From assembly GCF_026586795.1 (NCBI RefSeq), contig NZ_JAPFGY010000035.1, forward strand, positions 1 to 32,752: a stretch of 32,752 nt of DNA. Direction: 5' to 3'. Shown here in pieces: positions 16,492 to 24,058 of the stretch; the first letter of the stretch is position 1, and every line of letters starts with the position of its first letter. This stretch comes from Erythrobacter sp. WG. Its GTDB lineage: Bacteria > Pseudomonadota > Alphaproteobacteria > Sphingomonadales > Sphingomonadaceae. The translations under genes and the position numbers were made by a program. The notes under the pieces are model-generated. The model was given only the letters and a program-made list of their open reading frames with translations, was not told where the DNA came from and ran no database searches.

Positions 16492-17169
16492 ATGCCGCCG
16501 ATGACGATGTCTGACCTTGTTCCCGATCAAAGTGCCCTCGCCCGGCTCGGCGAGGCGGTGCGCAAGCGCCTGGCCGCCAACCCGGCGGTCTACCACGCCA
16601 ATCTCGAGGGCATGGAGCTCTACGCGATCGGCGGCTTTCTTTCGGAACAGGAATGCGCCGCACTGTGCGGGATGATCGATGCCGTCGCCAAGCCCTCGGC
16701 GCTGCACAAGGTCGACTACGCCAGCGGCTTTCGCACCTCCTATTCGGGCGATCTCGATCCGGCCGACCCGCTGGTCGCGGCGATCTCGGCGCGGATCGAC
16801 GACGTGCTGGGCGTGCCGGCAGAGACCGGCGAGCACATCCAGGGCCAGCGCTACCGCGAGGGGCAGGAGTTCAAGCCGCACAACGACTGGTTCTACACCA
16901 CCGAGAGCTACTGGCCGCAGGAGGCCGCGCGCGGCGGGCAGAGGAGCTGGACGGCGATGGCCTATCTCAACGCGGTCGAGGCGGGGGGCGCCACCTTCTT
17001 CGTGCGCGCCGGCCTGTCGATCGCGCCCACGCCCGGCGTGCTCCTGCTGTGGAACAACGCGCTTCCCGACGGGCAGCCCAACGAAGGCACGCTTCATACC
17101 GGTCTGCCGGTGGAGCGCGGCACCAAGTACATCATCACCAAGTGGTACCGCACCCGCAAGTGGTGCTGA
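16492..17169 (+). CDS. 2-oxoglutarate/Fe(II)-dependent oxygenase, prolyl 4-hydroxylase-like
   Basis: A 225-residue soluble oxygenase. The double-stranded beta-helix iron ligands are visible: H130-x-D132 in FKPHNDWF and His202 in LHTGLPVERGTKY, with Lys212 placed to bind 2-oxoglutarate. QGQRYREGQEFKPHNDW and AMAYLNAVEAGGATFF match the P4Hc family, which hydroxylates proline in proteins or peptides. The substrate cannot be told from sequence. The start at 16492 has AGGG eight bases upstream; in-frame ATGs at 16501 and 16507 are alternatives. It is divergent from cytochrome b561 and convergent with lysS. Confidence 0.9.
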   Translation: MPPMTMSDLVPDQSALARLGEAVRKRLAANPAVYHANLEGMELYAIGGFLSEQECAALCGMIDAVAKPSALHKVDYASGFRTSYSGDLDPADPLVAAISARIDDVLGVPAETGEHIQGQRYREGQEFKPHNDWFYTTESYWPQEAARGGQRSWTAMAYLNAVEAGGATFFVRAGLSIAPTPGVLLLWNNALPDGQPNEGTLHTGLPVERGTKYIITKWYRTRKWC

Positions 17170-17196
17170 CCATAGGAGATCCTGCGTGCTGCCGGG

Positions 17197-18813
17197 TTAC
17201 GCCTTCGCCAGTGCCTCGGCAATCAGCGCGCGGGTCGGCGCGATGCCGTAGAGCGCGATGAAACTTCCCATGCGCGGGCCCTGTTCGCTGCCGAGCAGGG
17301 TCTCGTAGAGCGCCTTGAACCAGTCGCGCAGGGTAGGAAAGCCGAATTCCGCCTGCTTGCCGATCTCGTAGACGATGGTCTGGAGGTCCTCGGCGCTGGT
17401 TGCAGGATCGGCATCGGCGAGCGCGGCATCGAGCGCTCGCAAGGCCGCGACTTCCCCGCCAGCCGGAGCCCGCTTTGCGAGCGTCGGAGCCAGAAAATCG
17501 CGGTTGTAGGCAAGCGCCTTGTCTACCAGCGCATCGAGCGCCGGGTGCGCGGCGGGATCGGCGTTCTCGACATAATTGCCGAGGTAGGACCACACCGCCT
17601 CGCGCGTCGCGCCTGCGCCCAGCACCCCTACAAGGTTGAGCAGCAGGCTGAAGGGCACGGGCAGCGCCTCGCCCTGCCCCGGCGCGTCGGCGTCCGCGTG
17701 GCGGGCGTTGGCGCGCAGCAGATGCCACACCGCATTGCCAAGCCGCTTTTCGGCGTCCTGCGAGGGGATCGCAGCGCGGAACTGCCAGTAGTCGTCGACC
17801 GCCTTGGGGATGACGCCGGCGTGCAATTGCTTGGCGCTCTTGGGGTTGGCGAAGATGTAGAAGCCGAGGCTCTCCTCGCTGCCATATTGCAGCCATTGCT
17901 CGATGGAGAGGCCGTTCCCCTTGGACTTGCTGATCTTTTCTCCTCGCGCGTCAAGGAACAGCTCGTAGATCAGCCCTTCCGGCTTGTTCCCGCCGAGCAC
18001 GCGGGCGATCTTGCCCGACTGGATGCCGGAATCGGTCAAGTCCTTGCCGTACATCTCGTAATCGACGCCGAGCGCCACCCAGCGCATCGCCCAGTCGACC
18101 TTCCACTGGCACTTCGCCATCCCGCCCAGCGCCGACTGTTCGACGATGCTGCCGTCCGCATCGGTGAAGCGGATGATTCCCGCAGCAGCATCAACCACTT
18201 CGACCGGAACCTGAAGAACCGCGCCGGTGGTGGGGCTGATCGGCATGACGGGCGAGTAGGTCTTGCGTCGCTCCTCGCCCAGCGTGGGCAGCATGATGTC
18301 GAGGATCGCCTGGAAGTTCGCCAGCACGCCCTTCAGTGCCTCGTCGAAGCGGCCGGAATTGTAGCAATCCGAGGAGCTGACGAATTCGTACTCGAAGCCG
18401 AAGCGGTCGAGGAAGTCGCGCAGCATCGCGTTGTTGTGCGCGGCGAAACTCTCAAACTTCTCAAAGGGATCGGGGATGCGCGAGAGAGGCTTTCCCAGGT
18501 GCTCGGCGAGCATCGCCTGGTTCGGCACGTTGTCGGGCACCTTGCGAAGGCCGTCGAGATCGTCCGAGAAGGCGACCAGCCGGGTCGCCGCGCCGCCGGT
18601 CAGCGTCTCGTAGGCGCGCCGCACCAGGCTTGTGCGCAGAACCTCCTGAAAAGTCCCGATATGTGGGAGGCCCGAGGGGCCGTAGCCGGTCTCGAACAGC
18701 ACCCCGCCGGGCTTGCCTTCGGGCAGGCGCCTGGCGAGGCGCTGGGCTTCCTGGAAGGGCCAGGCCTTGGAATTCTGCGCGGCGGCGATGAGGTCTTGCG
18801 TCGTGATCGTCAT
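17197..18813 (-). CDS. lysS: Lysyl-tRNA synthetase, class I
   Basis: A 538-residue cytoplasmic enzyme that charges tRNA-Lys. It is the class I (archaeal/alphaproteobacterial) form, also called LysK, not the common class II LysRS. Class I signatures are YGPSGLPHIGTFQE (the HIGH-type motif, about 44-57) and KISKSKGN (the KMSKS-type motif, 293-300). FSDDLDGLRKVPDNVPN and the conserved C-terminal region KQAEFGFPTLRDWFKALYETLLG also fit the family. The ATG at 18813 was chosen over an upstream frame to 18870. A perfect parS palindrome lies 73 bases upstream of this start. It is convergent with the 2OG oxygenase. Confidence 0.96.
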   Translation of the reverse strand: MTITTQDLIAAAQNSKAWPFQEAQRLARRLPEGKPGGVLFETGYGPSGLPHIGTFQEVLRTSLVRRAYETLTGGAATRLVAFSDDLDGLRKVPDNVPNQAMLAEHLGKPLSRIPDPFEKFESFAAHNNAMLRDFLDRFGFEYEFVSSSDCYNSGRFDEALKGVLANFQAILDIMLPTLGEERRKTYSPVMPISPTTGAVLQVPVEVVDAAAGIIRFTDADGSIVEQSALGGMAKCQWKVDWAMRWVALGVDYEMYGKDLTDSGIQSGKIARVLGGNKPEGLIYELFLDARGEKISKSKGNGLSIEQWLQYGSEESLGFYIFANPKSAKQLHAGVIPKAVDDYWQFRAAIPSQDAEKRLGNAVWHLLRANARHADADAPGQGEALPVPFSLLLNLVGVLGAGATREAVWSYLGNYVENADPAAHPALDALVDKALAYNRDFLAPTLAKRAPAGGEVAALRALDAALADADPATSAEDLQTIVYEIGKQAEFGFPTLRDWFKALYETLLGSEQGPRMGSFIALYGIAPTRALIAEALAKA

Positions 18814-18830
18814 GGCGAGGGGGCCATTGC

Positions 18831-18849
18831 GCAAGGCAGGCCGCCTTGC
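18831..18849. other. Small hairpin in the lysS leader
   Basis: GCAAGGC (18831-18837) and GCCTTGC (18843-18849) form a perfect seven-base stem with a five-base loop, 18 bases upstream of the lysS ATG. It could affect initiation or be incidental in GC-rich DNA. There is no sign of a T-box or other known leader. Confidence 0.3.
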
Positions 18850-18885
18850 AAGCGGGATCGGCCGGGGCAAGGCCGCCCGAAGGGA

Positions 18886-18901
18886 TGTTTCACGTGAAAC
18901 A
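18886..18901. promoter_or_regulatory. parS centromere site (ParB binding)
   Basis: TGTTTCACGTGAAACA is a perfect 16-base palindrome identical to the widely conserved chromosomal parS consensus bound by ParB. It lies in the intergenic region between the TM2 gene and lysS. parS sites cluster near the replication origin, so this window is probably origin-proximal. No parA, parB, gidA or dnaA is visible here, so this would be an outlying copy. Confidence 0.9.
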
Positions 18902-18916
18902 CCGCCGCTAAGGCCC

Positions 18917-18992
18917 CGCGAACAGGGGTCAAGGCGAGGCTGGCGGGGGTCTGCGGCGGGTTTGGCAGGGGTGTCGAGGGGGTCTGGCGCCC
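18917..18992 (+). repeat. G-rich 11-bp-period intergenic repeat beside parS
   Basis: Units starting at 18949, 18960, 18971 and 18982 (GTCTGCGGCGG, GTTTGGCAGGG, GTGTCGAGGGG, GTCTGGCGCCC) follow each other at exactly 11 bases. Weaker units extend upstream (GTCAAGGCGAG at 18928, GCTGGCGGGG at 18939). The consensus matches the minus strand of the 192-268 tract. G runs at 18945, 18958, 18968 and 18978 are separated by 6-8 bases, so a G-quadruplex is possible. The tract sits 16 bases from parS. Confidence 0.65.
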
Positions 18993-19043
18993 GCTGGCCT
19001 CACCCGAGCGGCAAGCCTGTGACGACCCGCCCCGCTGCCGCCG

Positions 19044-19652
19044 TCAGGCGAAGACCTCGGCCTCGTCCATCCGGTGCGCGGCCTTCAGGCGCCGCATCAT
19101 GCCGGGGATCAGGAACAGGTCGGCAAGGATCCACAGGAACCAGCCCGCCATCATCGCGATCCCGAGCGGCGCCCAGATCAGCGCCACCACCAGACCGCCG
19201 TAGAACAGCGCCATCTGATACCACGCGCTCTCGCTCGCGCCGCAATAGAAGCGGTGCATCCCGACTGCCGCGCCAAAGTTCCAGAACACATAGGCGAGCA
19301 GCAGCGAACGCTGCGCCGGATCGCCGAACATCCGTGAATGGCGCGTGGCGGCGCGGCGCGGATAGGGGATCGGCTCTGCGGACTCGCGCGCCCTGCGCGC
19401 TGCCGGGCGGACATCGTCGTATGCGTCCTCGCCCCCGGCCTCGCCCGCCTCCAGCCGGCGCGCGCGCTCGGCGGCGAGGAAGGCCTCGCGCTGGGCGCGG
19501 TAGGGATCGTCATCGACCGGCGCGGCTGGCGCGGCCCGGCGTGCCGGTGCGGCGTGCCCGGCGGGCTGGAACGAACGCGCCCCTGCCGGGCGCGCCGCCG
19601 GAACTGCGGCGCCGACCGCGCCGGGCGCGAGGCCCTTCCTGCCGAAACTCAT
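19044..19652 (-). CDS. TM2-domain membrane protein
   Basis: A 202-residue protein. The N-terminal half is Ala/Pro/Arg-rich and probably disordered, with a charged helical stretch (YRAQREAFLAAERARRLEAGE). The C-terminal half carries a TM2 domain: a first hydrophobic segment (LLLAYVFWNFGAAVGMHRFYCG), then FYGGLVVALIWAPLGIAMMAGWFLWILADLFLIPGMM. The G-x-HRFYCG and W-x-LADLFLIP features are typical of TM2 proteins, whose molecular role in bacteria is unknown. The ATG at 19652 has GGGGAG upstream on the minus strand. It is divergent from the helicase gene and ends 230 bases before the lysS start. Confidence 0.82.
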   Translation of the reverse strand: MSFGRKGLAPGAVGAAVPAARPAGARSFQPAGHAAPARRAAPAAPVDDDPYRAQREAFLAAERARRLEAGEAGGEDAYDDVRPAARRARESAEPIPYPRRAATRHSRMFGDPAQRSLLLAYVFWNFGAAVGMHRFYCGASESAWYQMALFYGGLVVALIWAPLGIAMMAGWFLWILADLFLIPGMMRRLKAAHRMDEAEVFA

Positions 19653-19745
19653 CGTCTGCTCCCCTCGCGCGCAATCCCGTGGTCCTCGAGGATATTTGCC
19701 GCACAATCGTTTACTTTGGGTTCACCGCGCCCCATCCTCGGACGC

Positions 19746-22490
19746 GTGACCCCTCCCCCGGCCCTCCCCGATCCCCTTGCCCTGCCTGCCCTCCATGCGA
19801 GCCACGGCGGCCATTGGCTGCGGGCGGCGCAAGGGGCGACGCAGGCGGTGTCCAAGGGCGATGCGATCATGGCAGCCGCCGATACGCCGGTGCTGCTCCT
19901 CAACGCCCCGCTGGTGGCGAGCCGCCTCGGCTACCCGGACCTGTCGGGACTGGACCTGCTCGAGGCCTTCGCCTTCGTCCATCCCGCGCGCTTCTGCGTG
20001 CCCACGCCGCGCGGCCTCGCCGAGGCGCTGGGCCTGCCGGTGCCGGAGAACGATGCCGCCGTGCCCGCGCTGCTCCAGCAGGCGGCGGGCGCCTTGCTGG
20101 CCGCCTGCCGCGATCCCGAATGGTTCGAGCGCGAAGGCGCGTGGAGCGCGGTGCAATCGCTGGAGCGCCTGCGCTGGCCATGGGCGCAGGTGCTCAGGCC
20201 GCACATCGCCAAACCGACAACCGCCGAACGCTGGCTGTTCGCGCGCCTCCCCGAATGGGAGGAGAGCGGTGAGCGCCCCGCCCCCCGGCAGGTGACGCTC
20301 GATCCGCAAGCGGTCCGCGCGCAGCTCGCCCGCCTCACCGGCGAGGGCGCGGAACAGCGCGAGGGGCAGCGCGCCTATGCCGAGGATGCCGCGCGCATCT
20401 TCGCGCCCCGTTCCGCCCCTGGTCGCCCGCACCTCGCGCTGGCGCAGGCAGGGACGGGGATCGGCAAGACGCTGGGCTACCTCGCCCCGGCCTCGCTGTG
20501 GGCGGGAGAGAGCGGCGGCACGGTGTGGGTGTCGACCTTCACCAAGAACCTGCAACGCCAACTGCGCGCCGAAAGCCGCCGCGCCTGGCCGGCGAAGCGC
20601 GCCGACGGCACGCCGCCGGTGGTGGTGAGGAAGGGCCGCGAGAACTACCTGTGCCTCCTCAACCTCGAGGACGCGCTGCAAGGCGGCTTTGCAGGCCGCC
20701 CGGCGATCCTCGCGCATCTGGTGGCGCGGTGGGGGGCCTATACCCGCGATGGGGACATGATCGGGGGCGACCTGCCGGGCTGGCTCGGGACGCTGTTCCG
20801 GAAGCGCGGGATCGCGGCGCTGACCGACCAACGCGGCGAGTGCATCTATGCCGGGTGCCCGCATTACCGCAAATGCTTCATCGAGCGCGCCGCGCGCGAC
20901 TCCGCGCAGGCCGATCTCGTCATCGCCAACCATGCGCTCGTCATGGTCAACGCCGCCCGTGCCCGCGACCCGAATCAGCGCCCCACCCGCCTGATCTTCG
21001 ACGAGGGCCACCACCTCTTCGACGCCGCCGACAGCACCTTCGCCGCCACCCTCTCCGGGCAGGAGGCGATCGAACTCAGGCGCTGGATCATGGGGCCGGA
21101 GAAGGAATCGCGCGGGCGCCGCCGGGGCCTCGCCGCGCGGCTCGCCGACCTTGCGAGCTATGACGAGGCAGGCGGCGAGGCAATCGTCGCGGCGTGCAAG
21201 GCGGGGCAGCTGCTCCCCTCCGACGGCTGGCTTCAACGGCTTGCCGAGAACAGCCCCTTCGGTCCCATCGAGGCGCTGCTCGCCGCAGTCCGCACCGCGA
21301 CCTATGCCCGCGACGAGAGCGGCGGGCAGGAGGCGGGCTACGGGATCGAGACCGAGGCCGCGGGCCTGCCGGGCGAGGTGATCGAGGCGGCGGGGCGTGC
21401 GGCCGAAGCGCTCGCCGCGATCCGCGTGCCGCTGATCCGGCTGGGCGGCCGGCTCGAGGCGATCCTCGCCGAGCCGCCCGACTGGCTCGACGCGCAAGGG
21501 AGGGCGCGGATCGAGGGGGCACGCTTCGCGCTCGGCTGGCGGATCGAGCTGATCACCGCCTGGGAGGCGCTGCTCGACCGGTTGGGCGGCCCGGCGGACC
21601 CGGAGTTCGTCGACTGGCTGGCGGTCGACCGCTCCGACGCGCGCGAGTTCGACGTCGCGATCCACCGCCGCTGGCTCGACCCGATGAAGCCCTTCGCCCG
21701 CGTGGTGCTCGAACCCGCCCACGGCGTGATGCTGACCAGCGCGACCCTGACCGACCGCACCGAGGACGACGACAGGTGGGCTTCGGCCATCGCGCGCTCG
21801 GGCGCCGCCCATGTCGAGGTCGCCCCGCTGCTCTCCGCCGCCGAAAGCCCCTTCGACTACGCGAGCCGTGCCGAGGTGCTGATCGTCACCGACATCGCCA
21901 AGGGCGATCTCCCCGCGCTCGCCGGCGCCTATGCGCGGATCATCGAGGCAAGCGGGGGCGGCGTGCTCGGCCTGTTCACCGCGATCCGCCGCCTGCGTGC
22001 GGTCCACGGCCGCATCGCCGACCGGCTCGCCCGGGCGGGCCTGCCGGTCTATGCCCAGCACGTCGACCCGATCGACACCGGCACCCTCGTCGACATCTTC
22101 CGCGACGATCCGCGCGCGAGCCTTATCGGCACGGACGCGCTGCGCGACGGGGTCGACGTCCCCGGCCATTCGCTCAGATGCGTGGTGATGGAACAGGTCC
22201 CCTGGCCGCGCCCCGACATCCTCCACAAGGCGCGCAGGCTCGCGGGCGGGGGCTCGGCCTATGACGACCGGATCATCCGCGCCCGCCTCGCCCAGGCCTT
22301 CGGGCGGCTGATCCGTTCCAAGGAGGATGCGGGCCATTTCATCGTCCTCTCCCCCGCCTTCCCCTCGCGATTGCTGTCCGCCTTTCCGAAAGGCACGCCC
22401 GTGCTGCGGGTGACGCTCGATGAGGCTTTACAACGCGTGTCGGCTGGTGTTGGAGCCGCAACGACGGTGCCTGCGGGAGACGCCCTTTAG
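19746..22490 (+). CDS. DinG/Rad3-like ATP-dependent DNA helicase with Fe-S cluster
   Basis: A 914-residue superfamily 2 helicase. An N-terminal alphaproteobacterial-type domain (PVLLLNAPLVASRLGYPDLSGLDLLEAFAFVHPARF) precedes the motor. Visible motifs: Walker A AGTGIGKT (235-242), DEGHH box (419-423), TSATL, and the motif VI region QAFGRLIRSKED. Four cysteines (303, 366, 371, 377; NYLC, GEC, AGC, KC) are spaced like the XPD/DinG [4Fe-4S] ligands. By family it unwinds 5'-to-3' and acts in DNA repair or R-loop removal. The GTG at 19746 is chosen as start because conserved sequence begins there; its ribosome binding site is unclear. The phosphatase gene follows after two bases. Confidence 0.93.
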   Translation: MTPPPALPDPLALPALHASHGGHWLRAAQGATQAVSKGDAIMAAADTPVLLLNAPLVASRLGYPDLSGLDLLEAFAFVHPARFCVPTPRGLAEALGLPVPENDAAVPALLQQAAGALLAACRDPEWFEREGAWSAVQSLERLRWPWAQVLRPHIAKPTTAERWLFARLPEWEESGERPAPRQVTLDPQAVRAQLARLTGEGAEQREGQRAYAEDAARIFAPRSAPGRPHLALAQAGTGIGKTLGYLAPASLWAGESGGTVWVSTFTKNLQRQLRAESRRAWPAKRADGTPPVVVRKGRENYLCLLNLEDALQGGFAGRPAILAHLVARWGAYTRDGDMIGGDLPGWLGTLFRKRGIAALTDQRGECIYAGCPHYRKCFIERAARDSAQADLVIANHALVMVNAARARDPNQRPTRLIFDEGHHLFDAADSTFAATLSGQEAIELRRWIMGPEKESRGRRRGLAARLADLASYDEAGGEAIVAACKAGQLLPSDGWLQRLAENSPFGPIEALLAAVRTATYARDESGGQEAGYGIETEAAGLPGEVIEAAGRAAEALAAIRVPLIRLGGRLEAILAEPPDWLDAQGRARIEGARFALGWRIELITAWEALLDRLGGPADPEFVDWLAVDRSDAREFDVAIHRRWLDPMKPFARVVLEPAHGVMLTSATLTDRTEDDDRWASAIARSGAAHVEVAPLLSAAESPFDYASRAEVLIVTDIAKGDLPALAGAYARIIEASGGGVLGLFTAIRRLRAVHGRIADRLARAGLPVYAQHVDPIDTGTLVDIFRDDPRASLIGTDALRDGVDVPGHSLRCVVMEQVPWPRPDILHKARRLAGGGSAYDDRIIRARLAQAFGRLIRSKEDAGHFIVLSPAFPSRLLSAFPKGTPVLRVTLDEALQRVSAGVGAATTVPAGDAL

Positions 22491-22492
22491 CC

Positions 22493-23032
22493 ATGAAGAT
22501 TCTCGGCCTCCTGCGTCACGCGAAGTCCGATTGGGACGACACGAGCCAGCGCGATTTCGATCGCGGGCTGAACGCGCGCGGGCGCCGCGGGGCGGAGCTG
22601 ATCGGTCGGCACATCCGCGCGCACGGCATTGCGTGGGACCGGGTGATCGCCTCGCCCGCGGTGCGCGTGAAGCTGACGATGGAGGGCGCGCTGCCCGACG
22701 TCGCGCCGATCTGGGACCAGCGGCTCTACCTCGCGAGCTTCGACACCATCGTCGAGACGATCGAGGCCCATGCCGGATCGGGAGAGGATGAGGCCAAGAC
22801 GATCCTCATCTCCGGGCACAATCCGGGGTTGCAGGACGTGCTGCTCGAACTGGTCGCGCCGGGCAAGGAGAATGCCCTGTTCAAGGAGGCCGTCGTCAAA
22901 TTCCCGACGGCCGCCTTTGCCGTGCTGGAATGCGACATCGCCCACTGGAGCGAGCTGAAACGCTACTGCGCCGAGCTGGTGCACTTCGCCCGCCCCCGCG
23001 ATCTCGACCCGGCATTGGGGCCGCAGGACTAG
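22493..23032 (+). CDS. SixA-like phosphohistidine phosphatase (histidine phosphatase family)
   Basis: A 179-residue phosphatase of the branch-1 histidine phosphatase superfamily, close to SixA. The catalytic motif is LRHAKSDW with Arg8 and His9; the second His is in ILISGHNPGLQDVLLEL. The downstream DFDRGLNARGRRGAELIG and VIASPAVRVKLTMEG regions also match. SixA dephosphorylates histidine phosphotransfer domains in some bacteria and NPr in others; the substrate here is unknown. It starts two bases after the helicase stop, so the two are probably co-transcribed. Its stop overlaps that of convergent soxR by three bases (TAG 23030-23032 and CTA 23029-23031). Confidence 0.9.
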   Translation: MKILGLLRHAKSDWDDTSQRDFDRGLNARGRRGAELIGRHIRAHGIAWDRVIASPAVRVKLTMEGALPDVAPIWDQRLYLASFDTIVETIEAHAGSGEDEAKTILISGHNPGLQDVLLELVAPGKENALFKEAVVKFPTAAFAVLECDIAHWSELKRYCAELVHFARPRDLDPALGPQD

Positions 23033-23484
23033 GCCAGCAGCTTCCGCGGGCCGGGGCCTTCCTCGGCGAGCTGGTCCTGCGGGTTCCAGATCGCGCAATG
23101 CTTGAGGCTCAGGCAGCCGCAGCCGATGCAGCCGTCGAGGCGGTCGCGGGTGCGGGTGAGATCGGCGATCTGCGCATCCAGCCGCGCGCGGATGGCGGCG
23201 CTGATCGCCTCCCAGTCCTTTGCCGTCGGGGTTCGCCCCTGCGGGAGCTTCGCGAGCTCCCCCTCGATCTCCCCGAGGGAGAGGCCGAGCCGCTGGGCGA
23301 TGAGGATGAACGAGAGGCGCCGGATGTCGGACCGCAGGAAGCGCCGCTGGTTGCCGCCGGTACGCACCGGCTCGATCAGGCGCCTGTCCTCGTAGAAGCG
23401 GATCGCGGAGACGCTGAGCCCGGTGCGGCGGGCGATCTCGCCGATGGGGATGAGGTCGGAGGGCTTGAGGCGCGGGGTTCGCAT
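23029..23484 (-). CDS. soxR: Redox-sensing MerR-family transcription activator SoxR
   Basis: A 151-residue dimeric regulator. The N-terminal winged-helix region (IPIGEIARRTGLSVSAIRFYEDRRLIEPVRTGGNQRRFLRSD, about 12-53) is typical of MerR proteins. The C-terminal motif C119-x2-C122-x-C124-x5-C130 (CIGCGCLSLKHC) matches the [2Fe-2S] ligands of E. coli SoxR in spacing and numbering. By family, oxidation of the cluster by redox-cycling compounds switches on its target promoter. A matching dyad lies at 23507-23526, between soxR and the divergent VOC gene, so that gene is the obvious target. No soxS is seen, as is usual outside enterics. Confidence 0.95.
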   Translation of the reverse strand: MRTPRLKPSDLIPIGEIARRTGLSVSAIRFYEDRRLIEPVRTGGNQRRFLRSDIRRLSFILIAQRLGLSLGEIEGELAKLPQGRTPTAKDWEAISAAIRARLDAQIADLTRTRDRLDGCIGCGCLSLKHCAIWNPQDQLAEEGPGPRKLLA

Positions 23485-23506
23485 GGGCGTGTTCCGTTAA
23501 AGCTTG

Positions 23507-23526
23507 ACCTCAAGTTAGGTTGAGGT
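23507..23526 (+). promoter_or_regulatory. SoxR-type operator in the soxR-VOC divergent promoter
   Basis: ACCTCAA (23507-23513) and TTGAGGT (23520-23526) form a perfect seven-base inverted repeat with a six-base spacer. CCTCAAGTTA-x-x-TTGAGG closely resembles the soxS operator of E. coli. It begins within a -35-like TTGACC (23504-23509). A 19-base spacing from that hexamer, as MerR-family activators need, would put the -10 at about 23529-23534, where the match is poor. It is oriented to drive the VOC gene. Confidence 0.8.
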
Positions 23527-23601
23527 TGCACCTTGGGCAAGTTCATTGATTCTCCCTCGGCTTCGGGAGTGCTTCATCAACTTGCAGAAGGACCCTCGCC
23601 C

Positions 23602-23976
23602 ATGCCCACCGGCCGCCTCGAACACGTCAACATCACCGTGAGCGACCCCGAACGCTCCGCCGCCCTGCTCCAAAAGCTGTGCGGCTGGCACGAGCGCTGG
23701 CGCGGCCCTTCGCAGCTCGGCGGGTGGACGATCCATGTCGGGAGCGAGGCGGACTACCTCGCGGTCTACACCCGCGAAGGCGCGGTGGAGGGCCGCTTCG
23801 CCAAGGGGCAGCCGCTGAACCACGTCGGTGTGGTGGTGGACGACCTCGACGCGGCCGAGGCGGTGGTCGCCGAAGCGGGCCTCGTCCCCTTCAACCACGC
23901 CGACTACGAACCCGGGCGCCGCTTCTACTTCTTCGACTGGGACGGGATCGAGTTCGAGGTGGCAAGCTATCTCTAG
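23602..23976 (+). CDS. VOC-family (glyoxalase/bleomycin-resistance fold) protein
   Basis: A 124-residue two-module VOC protein: GRLEHVNITVSDPERSAALLQKLCGWHERW, then LNHVGVVVDDLDAAEAVVAEAG and a final RFYFFDWDGIEFEVASYL. Candidate metal ligands are His8 of the first module, His75 of the second (NHVGVV) and Glu120 near the end (EFEV). It could be a glyoxalase-like lyase, a dioxygenase or a drug-binding resistance protein; sequence alone does not decide. The ATG at 23602 is preferred over 23533 because of AGAAGGA at 23586-23592 and the conserved N-terminus. It is divergent from soxR and downstream of the SoxR-type operator, so it is probably induced by redox-active compounds. Confidence 0.85.
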   Translation: MPTGRLEHVNITVSDPERSAALLQKLCGWHERWRGPSQLGGWTIHVGSEADYLAVYTREGAVEGRFAKGQPLNHVGVVVDDLDAAEAVVAEAGLVPFNHADYEPGRRFYFFDWDGIEFEVASYL

Positions 23977-23996
23977 CGACCGTTCACCCGTTCGCG

Positions 23997-24043
23997 TCGA
24001 GCGAAGTCGAGACACACCCGCAAGGCCTCGCGACTTCGCTCGA
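23997..24043. repeat. Palindromic intergenic element between convergent genes
   Basis: TCGAGCGAAGTCG (23997-24009) and CGACTTCGCTCGA (24031-24043) form a perfect 13-base inverted repeat with a 21-base loop. It fills the gap between the convergent VOC and SRAP genes. The CGACTTCGCTCGA style is reminiscent of REP-like palindromes found between genes in Sphingomonadales. It may act as a bidirectional 3'-end structure. Confidence 0.75.
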
Positions 24044-24058
24044 GGCGAAGGGTTTTCC

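Noticed and set aside
18885..18911. Mini reading frame ATG...TAA spanning the parS site (MFHVKHRR)
   Set aside because: The parS palindrome itself spells MFHVKH, as at the starts of some parA or gidB genes. Only eight codons follow and there is no proper ribosome binding site spacing, so it is treated as the binding site, not a gene.
19722..22337. Very long antisense reading frame (871 codons) opposite the helicase gene
   Set aside because: The plus-strand frame has full helicase motifs. The antisense product is Arg/Gly/Ala-rich with no recognisable domain, typical of GC-rich antisense frames. The same applies to long antisense frames opposite cheA, ettA, the RcnB-like gene and lysS.
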